DNA of 64,000 nt from positions 1 to 64,000 of the forward strand of contig NZ_FNVR01000010.1 of NCBI RefSeq assembly GCF_900108085.1. The letters run 5' to 3'. The DNA comes from Algoriphagus boritolerans DSM 17298 = JCM 18970 (GTDB lineage Bacteria > Bacteroidota > Bacteroidia > Cytophagales > Cyclobacteriaceae). Position 1 is the stretch's first letter. Every line of letters starts with the position of its first letter. Shown here one piece after another: positions 35,798-42,543 of the stretch. Both the position numbers and the translations under genes were made by a program. The notes under the pieces were generated by a model. That model saw nothing but the letters and a program-made list of their open reading frames with translations. It was not told the DNA's origin and did no database searches.

Positions 35798-36682
35798 ATG
35801 CTTACCGGATCAAATCCGTCTTCTTTGACCGAAGATAAATTATTTCCCCAAAAATATACACTTCAAATCAAGGGACGGCTCATTACCTTAGATAAACCCA
35901 AAATAATTGGGATTTTAAATTTGACACCTGACTCATTTTACCAAGCGAGCCGGGTGGAAAATGATTCTGCCAACATTCTTTCGAAGGCAAGAAAGATGCT
36001 TTCCGAAGGTGCTGATTTTTTGGACTTAGGGGGGTATAGTACCCGACCCGGAGCAGTTGCTATTTCTATCCAAGAGGAAGTAGACCGGGTCATTCCCGCA
36101 GTGCAAATCATTCGAAAAGAGTTCCCCGACGCGTTGATTTCCGTCGATACTTTTCGGTCAAAAGTCGCAAAGGAAGCAGTCTTGGCGGGTGCTGATGTGA
36201 TCAATGACGTTTCGGCTGGGAATCTGGACGAGGGCATGCTGCCGCTGATTGCAAGTCTTAATGTTCCATACATTGCAATGCACATGAAGGGAAATCCCCA
36301 AAACATGCAAAGCCTCTCAAATTATTCCGATATTTTAAGTGAAATTCAGTACTATTTTGCGGAAAAAGTGGATCTTTTTAAAAAACTTGGCATCAAAGAT
36401 GTAATTATTGATCCTGGGTTTGGATTTGCAAAGACGACGGAACAGAACTTTTATCTGTTGAAGAATCTGAAGAGTTTTGAAGTTTTTGGGTTGCCGCTTT
36501 TGGTAGGGCTTTCGAGAAAATCAATGATTTACAAAACGCTACAAATCAACACCCTAGAGGCTCTCAACGGAACTACAGCCCTGAATATGTTTGCTTTGTT
36601 GCAGGGAGCGAACCTACTCAGAGTACACGACGTTAAGGAAGCCAAAGAGACTGTAAAACTATACGAACAACTATACCCTTGA
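35798..36682 (+). CDS. folP: Dihydropteroate synthase
   Basis: Joins p-aminobenzoate and hydroxymethyl-dihydropterin diphosphate to give dihydropteroate for folate synthesis. Signature 1 is IIGILNLTPDSFY, and GADFLDLGGYSTRPGA is signature 2. VSVDTFRSKVAKEAVLAGAD, IDPGFGFAKT, VGLSRKSMI and LLRVHDVKEAKE complete the TIM-barrel site. The length of 294 residues is normal. Its stop overlaps the TTG start of dacA, so the two are translated as a coupled pair. Confidence 0.96.
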   Translation: MLTGSNPSSLTEDKLFPQKYTLQIKGRLITLDKPKIIGILNLTPDSFYQASRVENDSANILSKARKMLSEGADFLDLGGYSTRPGAVAISIQEEVDRVIPAVQIIRKEFPDALISVDTFRSKVAKEAVLAGADVINDVSAGNLDEGMLPLIASLNVPYIAMHMKGNPQNMQSLSNYSDILSEIQYYFAEKVDLFKKLGIKDVIIDPGFGFAKTTEQNFYLLKNLKSFEVFGLPLLVGLSRKSMIYKTLQINTLEALNGTTALNMFALLQGANLLRVHDVKEAKETVKLYEQLYP

Positions 36683-37554
36683 GCTTACTTTTCAAAATTG
36701 GTTTTTTGGACATCTCCATCGTCAATATGATCGATATTGCGTTGGTAGCTGCGCTATTGTACCAAGTCTACAAGCTTTTGAAAGGCAGTGTTGCCATCAA
36801 AATTTTCATCGGTTTTCTCTCACTCTATCTCCTCTATTTGCTTGTAAGAGCACTACGAATGGAGCTTCTTTCGGCCATTCTGGGGCAATTCATGGGCGTG
36901 GGTGTGATAGCCGCTTTGATCATATTTGCTCCTGAAATCCGTAAATTTTTGCTCATAGTTGGTCGAACTTCCATTTTTTCGGATGACAATGTCTTGAAAG
37001 ACTTCTTATTCTTTTGGAGGAAAAAAGAGAATTCCGCTTTTAATATCAGTCCGATCATTGATGCCTCAAAAGTCCTTGCAGGAAGTAATATTGGAGCTTT
37101 AATGGTCATTTCGAGCAATACGGAGCTGAAATTCTACGCAGAAAGCGGGGACATCCTGGATGCCGAACTCTCCAAGCGACTGTTGATTTCGATTTTCAAT
37201 AAATACAGCCCATTACACGATGGGGCTGTAATCATTCACAAGGGAAGAATAAAAGCCGCACGCTGCATTTTACCGGTGACGGAGCGTGAAGTTCCTGCAC
37301 AGTTTGGCCTTCGTCACCGCGCAGCTATCGGCATGTCAGAGGCGACCGATTCATTGGTTCTTGTCGTATCGGAGGAGACAGGACAGATGTCCATGATGAA
37401 AAACGGAAAAGTACTCCACAACCTCTCGTTTCAGGAAATCAGAGAGATTATCAACGATTATCTCAACAATGAGGACTTGGACGATCGATTTGAAAATCTC
37501 TCAGAATATGACCTTACAACTAAGAGAAATCTAGCCGTGTCTGGAAAATCCTAA
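36679..37554 (+). CDS. dacA: Diadenylate cyclase (cyclic di-AMP synthase)
   Basis: Makes cyclic di-AMP from two ATP at the membrane. Three transmembrane helices (about 17-80) precede a DAC domain. The catalytic DGA is at 181-183 (SPLHDGAVIIHKGR), and RHR is at 212-214 (FGLRHRAAIGMSEATD). Both motifs are complete, as in CdaA/DacA of Gram-positive bacteria. The start is TTG within TTGA, overlapping the folP stop; the next in-frame ATG at 36727 would cut into the first helix. Coupling with folP recurs in Bacteroidota. A bidirectional terminator follows. Confidence 0.95.
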   Translation: MSLLFKIGFLDISIVNMIDIALVAALLYQVYKLLKGSVAIKIFIGFLSLYLLYLLVRALRMELLSAILGQFMGVGVIAALIIFAPEIRKFLLIVGRTSIFSDDNVLKDFLFFWRKKENSAFNISPIIDASKVLAGSNIGALMVISSNTELKFYAESGDILDAELSKRLLISIFNKYSPLHDGAVIIHKGRIKAARCILPVTEREVPAQFGLRHRAAIGMSEATDSLVLVVSEETGQMSMMKNGKVLHNLSFQEIREIINDYLNNEDLDDRFENLSEYDLTTKRNLAVSGKS

Positions 37555-37573
37555 TTTCAAGTTAATTGAAACA

Positions 37574-37608
37574 AAAAAGCCTGGTAGAACTCCTCTGTCA
37601 GGCTTTTT
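37574..37608. terminator. Bidirectional terminator between dacA and kbl
   Basis: A perfect 10-bp stem (AAAAAGCCTG with CAGGCTTTTT) around a 15-base loop is followed by GATTTTTT on the plus strand and a T run on the minus strand. It can close both convergent transcripts. Confidence 0.85.
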
Positions 37609-37614
37609 GATTTT

Positions 37615-37749
37615 TTAAGAAATAAGTTTACTTAGGATAGCGGCTTTCTTATCAGCTGGCTCTGGTAGCTCTGGGAATGCCTGAAAATCAATCGATTTTG
37701 ACTTCTTCGGTCTTATGACCAATTGACCAAAGAAATTAGGCGAATTTTT
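37615..37749 (-). other. Open frame without start, possible gene remnant
   Basis: The minus strand is open for 44 codons here with no ATG. It reads NFFGQLVIRPKKSKS and then FPELPEPADKKAAILSK, which looks protein-like. I recognise no family. It may be the decayed end of a gene, or chance. Confidence 0.2.
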
Positions 37750-37768
37750 CTAATTGCGGATAAGGATA

Positions 37769-38965
37769 TCACTTTATAACCTCAAGCTCCTTCCCGACTT
37801 CAATAAAAGCAGCAATCGCCTGATCCAAATGATGCTGCTCGTGACCGGCTGATAGTTGGACTCGGATTCGAGCTTGGCCTTTTGGTACGACAGGATAATA
37901 GAATCCAATGACGTAGATTCCTTTTTCTAAAAGCTTTTCAGCCATTTTCTGCGAAAGCACTGCATCATACAGCATTACAGGAACGATGGGGTGTGTTCCT
38001 GGCTTGATATCAAAACCTGCCGCATTCATCTTTTCTCTAAAGTAGACCGTATTTAACTCCAACTTATCACGAAGCTCAGTGGTCTCCGACAGCAAATCCA
38101 AAACAGCAATAGATGCTCCTGTGATCGAAGGCGCCAAGGTATTGGAAAACAAATACGGTCTGGATCGCTGACGAAGTAGCTCGATAATCTCTTTTCTACC
38201 GGAGGTGAACCCACCAGATGCTCCACCCAAGGCCTTTCCAAGGGTTCCGGTGATGATGTCGATTTTACCCATTACTCCGCAATGCTCGTGCACGCCACGA
38301 CCGGTCTTGCCCATGAATCCTGTCGAATGACATTCATCGGACATCACCAGCACCTCGTATTTTTCTGCCAAGGCCACGATTTTGTCCAGCTGTGCAATTG
38401 TCCCGTCCATAGAGAAAACGCCATCGGTCACGATGATCTTTTGCTTGGCACCTGCGGCAATGGCATCCTGAAGCTGCTTTTCCAGATCAGCCATGTTGTT
38501 GTGCTCATAGCGGTAGCGCATGGCTTTGCAAAGACGAACACCATCGATGATCGAAGCATGATTGAGCGAATCGGAAATAATCGCATCCTCAACACCAAAA
38601 ATCGGTTCGAAAACTCCTCCATTGGCATCGAAAGCCGCAGCATAAAGAATGGTATCTTCCGTGCCCAAAAACTCCGAAATCTTCCGCTCCAATTCTTTGT
38701 GAATGTCCTGAGTACCGCAGATAAACCGGACAGATGACATTCCATATCCATGGGAGTCAATCGCAGCTTTAGCAGCCTCTACCACTCGTGGATGGGAGGA
38801 AAGTCCGAGGTAGTTATTTGCGCAGAAGTTCAGTACTTTTTGTCCTCCGGTGATAGTAATTTCGGCAGATTGAGGAGAAGTGATGATGCGTTCATTTTTG
38901 AAAAGTCCTGCTTCTTGTATGGATTTTAACTCTTGCTCTAATTTGGGTTTAAGCGTATGGTACAT
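37769..38965 (-). CDS. kbl: Glycine C-acetyltransferase (2-amino-3-ketobutyrate CoA ligase)
   Basis: A PLP enzyme of the alpha-oxoamine synthase family. It cleaves 2-amino-3-ketobutyrate with CoA to glycine and acetyl-CoA. Diagnostic segments are [36 protein letters not shown], and [19 protein letters not shown] with the PLP aspartate region, followed by [14 protein letters not shown] with the Schiff-base lysine. The length of 398 residues matches Kbl. The divergent neighbour at 39119-40069 is the threonine-dehydrogenase-like enzyme that makes its substrate. Confidence 0.95.
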   Translation of the reverse strand: MYHTLKPKLEQELKSIQEAGLFKNERIITSPQSAEITITGGQKVLNFCANNYLGLSSHPRVVEAAKAAIDSHGYGMSSVRFICGTQDIHKELERKISEFLGTEDTILYAAAFDANGGVFEPIFGVEDAIISDSLNHASIIDGVRLCKAMRYRYEHNNMADLEKQLQDAIAAGAKQKIIVTDGVFSMDGTIAQLDKIVALAEKYEVLVMSDECHSTGFMGKTGRGVHEHCGVMGKIDIITGTLGKALGGASGGFTSGRKEIIELLRQRSRPYLFSNTLAPSITGASIAVLDLLSETTELRDKLELNTVYFREKMNAAGFDIKPGTHPIVPVMLYDAVLSQKMAEKLLEKGIYVIGFYYPVVPKGQARIRVQLSAGHEQHHLDQAIAAFIEVGKELEVIK

Positions 38966-39043
38966 GGTATAGGAATTAAAATAAATTTTCGTTTAATATG
39001 ATTTCCGCTGGTCAAAAATCTGCGACGGAGCGGTGATTTTTAC

Positions 39044-39051
39044 TACTTTTG
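39044..39051 (+). promoter_or_regulatory. Candidate -7 box for the threonine dehydrogenase gene
   Basis: TACTTTTG matches TAnnTTTG and lies about 67 bases before the ATG at 39119. No clear -33 TTG is at the usual distance. Confidence 0.4.
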
Positions 39052-39118
39052 CGCAGCAAACCCAAATATAAACAAAAACCCTTAAGGCCACTTTGAGCCT
39101 ATTTTTAAAGAGCTACTT

Positions 39119-40069
39119 ATGGAAAAAATCCTAATCATCGGAGCTGCCGGACAGCTAGGTTCAGAACTCACCCGATCTCTGGCAGATCAGTCTGGCGAAG
39201 AGCAGGTTATCGCCACAGACCTGAGAGATTCAGCCCGATTGGAGTTTGATTACTGTCGATTTGAAGTCTTAGATGCAATGAACAAGGAAGCACTTCAAAA
39301 TTTGATCAAAGAAGAAAATATCACACAGATCTATCATCTAGCAGCGATACTCTCAGCTACCGGGGAGAAAAATCCGAGATATGCATGGCAACTAAACATG
39401 GAAAGTCTCCTATTCGTACTGGAACTTGCCAAAGAAATGAAGCTGGACAAAATCTACTGGCCATCCTCCATCGCGGTTTTCGGACCCAATACCCCAAAAA
39501 TCAATACCCCGCAATACTGTGTCAAAGAACCCAACACAGTATATGGCATCAGCAAGCAAGCCGGTGAACGGTGGTGTGAATACTACTTTCAAAAATACAA
39601 TGTCGATGTGCGAAGCCTTCGCTATCCCGGACTTATCGGGTATAAATCTTTGCCCGGTGGCGGCACGACAGACTATGCAGTAGACATTTATCATAAAGCT
39701 TTAGCTGGGAAAAAGTTCTCGTGTTTCCTTCGTGAAGACAGCTACCTGCCGATGATGTATATGCCTGATGCGATCAAAGCGACACTCGATCTGATGAATG
39801 CACCTCGGGAATCGGTGAAAATCCGTTCAAGCTATAACCTTTCCGGTATGAGTTTTTCTCCGAAGGAGATTTACGAAAGCATCAAAAAGCATATTCCCGG
39901 ATTTGAGATTGAGTACGCCCCCGATTTCCGTCAGGCAATTGCCGACTCTTGGCCTGACAGCATCGATGACAGCCGGGCCAAAGAAGACTGGGGCTGGAAA
40001 CCGGATTATGACTTGGAAGCAATGACGAAGGACATTCTCGAAAATTTGCCGAGTTATTTCAAATTTTAA
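39119..40069 (+). CDS. L-threonine 3-dehydrogenase, short-chain (epimerase-like) type
   Basis: An extended-SDR enzyme of 316 residues that probably oxidises L-threonine to 2-amino-3-ketobutyrate with NAD+. It shows ILIIGAAGQLGSELTRSLA (nucleotide loop), HLAAILSATGEKNP, WPSSIAVFGPNTP and the catalytic YGISKQAGE (Y-x3-K). RYPGLIGYKSLPGGGTTDYA is the stretch that separates this threonine dehydrogenase group from sugar epimerases. Divergent pairing with kbl strongly supports the role: together they degrade threonine to glycine and acetyl-CoA. Confidence 0.92.
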   Translation: MEKILIIGAAGQLGSELTRSLADQSGEEQVIATDLRDSARLEFDYCRFEVLDAMNKEALQNLIKEENITQIYHLAAILSATGEKNPRYAWQLNMESLLFVLELAKEMKLDKIYWPSSIAVFGPNTPKINTPQYCVKEPNTVYGISKQAGERWCEYYFQKYNVDVRSLRYPGLIGYKSLPGGGTTDYAVDIYHKALAGKKFSCFLREDSYLPMMYMPDAIKATLDLMNAPRESVKIRSSYNLSGMSFSPKEIYESIKKHIPGFEIEYAPDFRQAIADSWPDSIDDSRAKEDWGWKPDYDLEAMTKDILENLPSYFKF

Positions 40070-40099
40070 AGGAAGTGGTTTATACATAACTCGGAAATT

Positions 40100-40240
40100 T
40101 TAATCTAACCCAAAAGATGGAACCGCAACTTCGTCAACTTCATCTAAACTATAAATTTTCGATTTATCCGAATTACTCTCACATGAAGTCGATAAAACCA
40201 AAGACAAACTAAAGAAACTCAAGATAATCAATGATTTCAT
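40100..40240 (-). CDS. 46-residue lipoprotein, overlapping its neighbour
   Basis: From an ATG at 40240 the minus strand encodes a lipoprotein signal (MKSLIILSFFSLSLVLSTSC) and a short acidic mature part (SLDEVDEVAVPSFGLD), then stops at 40100. Its first 32 bases overlap the end of the CxxC lipoprotein gene. It may be a true tiny lipoprotein. It may also be the beginning of a larger beta-propeller-type lipoprotein whose rest has been lost, because the convergent dehydrogenase gene ends only 30 bases away. I cannot assign a family. Confidence 0.5.
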   Translation of the reverse strand: MKSLIILSFFSLSLVLSTSCESNSDKSKIYSLDEVDEVAVPSFGLD

Positions 40241-40670
40241 TTTCCAATCCCCCCTCTACTTTTATCTTAAATTCACAGCTCTTAAAATAAACATACATCC
40301 AAATATAACTTGGGTCTTCTTCAATCAATTGATAATAATAATTTAAACTATCGAATTGGACACTACTAAATTCATTTAACTCATTACTATAAATAATTTT
40401 AGAATCTCTAATTGACCCATTTGGAACAATCACTAGTTTAACTTTATCTTTTTTATGGAATTCTCTAATAATTGCCCTAGAAGACACTAAGCATTCACTA
40501 CATGCAATTGAGGGAAAAAACAACTTCACTGAATCCGGCATGGATTCATTAGATTTAAGGGCTTTAAAATCCGTAAATTGATTCTTTGAATATTTACAAT
40601 TTCTATTATAACAAGAACTAAATAGAAGGAAAGGAAATATTATGCAAAATAAGCTTGTTTTCACTTTCAT
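40209..40670 (-). CDS. Small lipoprotein with CxxC motif, thioredoxin-like?
   Basis: The signal peptide ends in LLFSSC, giving a 153-residue lipoprotein. The mature part has VKLFFPSIACSECLVSSRAI, that is C-x2-C at the start of a helix, and then DKVKLVIVPNG. This is the beginning of a thioredoxin fold, although no cis-proline segment is obvious. The start overlaps the end of the DUF4221 gene by 53 bases, unusually long. A periplasmic thiol or disulfide role is possible. One candidate substrate is the two-cysteine peptide encoded at the head of the same cluster. Confidence 0.7.
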   Translation of the reverse strand: MKVKTSLFCIIFPFLLFSSCYNRNCKYSKNQFTDFKALKSNESMPDSVKLFFPSIACSECLVSSRAIIREFHKKDKVKLVIVPNGSIRDSKIIYSNELNEFSSVQFDSLNYYYQLIEEDPSYIWMYVYFKSCEFKIKVEGGLENEIIDYLEFL

Positions 40671-41784
40671 TATTCAATAAATATACACCAGATTTATATA
40701 TAAAAATTCCATATCTGGAAAATTCCTTGGGAAGTTGATACTCTCCTATCTTCTGAAGTTCTTTACTTAAAACCATTAAACTCTGCTCATTGGGAGAACC
40801 TGATTCTCTGTTAATTATCTTATCGATAGAATCATCTGAATATCTCTTATTCGCAATTAAATAATACCTCTCACGATATTGATCCTTTGAAATTGAAAAG
40901 TAATAATCATTTCCAAGTTGAAATTTGGTCCGAACTTTTCTATCCAAAGATATTTCAGGAAGTGGATTAACTTGTGAAACTATATCACTCTTAACATAAA
41001 CTTGAGATTTAAAAAATCCAGATTCAGAATCAACAGAATAAATGGAATCCTCAAATGGAAAGCTTGCAACTAAATTATTTCCTTCCAAAGAACTTATAAT
41101 ACTTGGTAAAATATGTTCTGGCCCTCCCCAAAAACCACCAGATTTATACTTCATAGGATAACCTAGCAAAAGATCAAAATCACCTGAAATCAAATCCAAT
41201 TTCATTAAAAGATTTTCTCTTGAATAACTGGAAAAATAGGGGTCTGAATCAGGATAACAAGGAATATACAAAAATCTGTCACTAATTATAGCTCGGCTTT
41301 TATTGTCCATCCAGGGAATTACAGAGTTTTCATCAGCTTCAATACCTTCAGAATCTTTAAGCCGAAATTTTCTTTTAACATGTCCTGAAGAATCTACTAA
41401 ACTCATCTGATAGGAATATCGGTCAAAAACAAAAATAGAATCAAGATTGTGAAAGAAAAAGTCACTCATTTCACCTACTCCGTTTGGACCTTCCGATTTA
41501 AAATCAAGGGTAAATGATTTTGCGGAATCAACTAAATTATAAAAAAAAATTAAATTGGGGTCATTGGGAAAAGGATTGCAATAAACCAAAAATTCATCAT
41601 TTGAAATAGAGACCTCTTGAGAGAGCATGAAAAAATTCGAGGATAAATCGTTTAATGATATTTCGATATCATTTTCTGGGTGAAATAGAAGATCTTGAAA
41701 CTCCTTTTCGAAGTTCGATTTTTTTGAATCATCACAAGAGTACAAAAATATTGCACTCAACACTAGACAAATAATTCTTGACAT
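40618..41784 (-). CDS. DUF4221-like beta-propeller lipoprotein
   Basis: The signal ends with FLYSC, so this is a predicted lipoprotein of 388 residues. The mature protein has the layout of DUF4221/6-bladed beta-propeller lipoproteins: repeated blades such as DFFFHNLDSIFVFDRYSYQM, VDSSGHVKRKFRL and LLMKLDLISGDFDLLLGYP. These families are multiplied in Bacteroidota and often stand beside genes for short secreted peptides. This is the case here: a 56-residue peptide gene lies 69 bases upstream. The base composition of the cluster is AT-richer than the flanking core genes, suggesting a more mobile locus. Confidence 0.75.
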   Translation of the reverse strand: MSRIICLVLSAIFLYSCDDSKKSNFEKEFQDLLFHPENDIEISLNDLSSNFFMLSQEVSISNDEFLVYCNPFPNDPNLIFFYNLVDSAKSFTLDFKSEGPNGVGEMSDFFFHNLDSIFVFDRYSYQMSLVDSSGHVKRKFRLKDSEGIEADENSVIPWMDNKSRAIISDRFLYIPCYPDSDPYFSSYSRENLLMKLDLISGDFDLLLGYPMKYKSGGFWGGPEHILPSIISSLEGNNLVASFPFEDSIYSVDSESGFFKSQVYVKSDIVSQVNPLPEISLDRKVRTKFQLGNDYYFSISKDQYRERYYLIANKRYSDDSIDKIINRESGSPNEQSLMVLSKELQKIGEYQLPKEFSRYGIFIYKSGVYLLNNESENKLILHNISFPSI

Positions 41785-41807
41785 AAAATCAAAATAATAA
41801 ATTGGTA

Positions 41808-41843
41808 AAAAATCCGGGCCATATCCTAAAATATACGACCCGA
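41808..41843 (-). terminator. Attenuator-like hairpin after the peptide gene
   Basis: On the minus strand, 11 bases after the peptide stop, CGGGTC pairs with GGCCCG around a loop of 16 bases, followed by GATTTTTT. It lies before the DUF4221 gene. It would let the peptide be made in excess over the lipoproteins. Confidence 0.55.
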
Positions 41844-41853
41844 ACTTGCATAA

Positions 41854-42024
41854 TTATTGGATAATTACGGTAGGAAGACACCCTCCATTAGATCCTCCAC
41901 ATTTTGATGAAACTAATTTCCCGTTGATATATGTATCAACCCAAATTCGATATGCAAAGGAGCCGGTGGTACTGATTCCCAAAAGAACTAGGGAAAGGGT
42001 TAGTGAAATTAATCTCTTTTTCAT
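41854..42024 (-). CDS. 56-residue secreted peptide with Cys-x6-Cys
   Basis: A small gene with ATG at 42024. Residues 1-24 are a clear signal peptide (KKRLISLTLSLVLLGI, then TGSFA). The mature peptide of about 32 residues begins YRIWVDTYINGKLVSSK and ends CGGSNGGCLPTVIIQ. The two cysteines enclose six small residues (GGSNGG), which would suit a disulfide-closed loop. It resembles, in size and position only, the short NVEALA-type peptides found beside propeller lipoproteins in Bacteroidota; the NVEALA motif itself is absent. A terminator-like hairpin directly after it suggests it is the most abundant product of the cluster. Confidence 0.7.
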   Translation of the reverse strand: MKKRLISLTLSLVLLGISTTGSFAYRIWVDTYINGKLVSSKCGGSNGGCLPTVIIQ

Positions 42025-42543
42025 GATTTGTTTTGGTTAAAGTGTTGAAAATAATTAACTGTGTATTCAATTTTAACAAATCAGTTTTATACTTCCAAAT
42101 CACTCACCTTCAATAACTTGCATTCTTGGAATTGTACCATTTGAAAAACGGATTTTTTCGAAATAATATTTTGATTCCTTGGTTTTTACCCCCCCCACCG
42201 AATTCTTAGTTTATTTGGCATCCTTTCAAACTAACAAAATATATCATCGAATATCAACTATTTTCAATTTTTTTTAAAAATCATTGAAGAATACAACTAT
42301 TTATACAGATTAATTCTGCATTATTTCACATCGTAAGCAATCTATCGTAATACAAAAGACGAAATAGCTCAGATTTCCTTAACCAGCGGAGTCAATACTT
42401 ACCATTACCCCTCTTAAAAGGAGGGACATCGCCAAAGCCTCTTTCCTAAAATGAATGATTTCCTTTTTTTAATTGCCTTCAATCCGTTTTGGTTTCCATT
42501 CTATTTTGAAAATGGCTATTTTCCAGTCTAGTCTTTTGCAAAA
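42025..42543. other. AT-rich intergenic region
   Basis: Divergent upstream region of the peptide gene (minus) and the PSD1 gene (plus). It holds a run of eight C near 42190 and a small palindrome, CCCTCTTAAAAGGAGGG, at about 42412. The latter resembles the palindromes that head the repeats near 2.7 kb. No gene was found. Confidence 0.5.
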
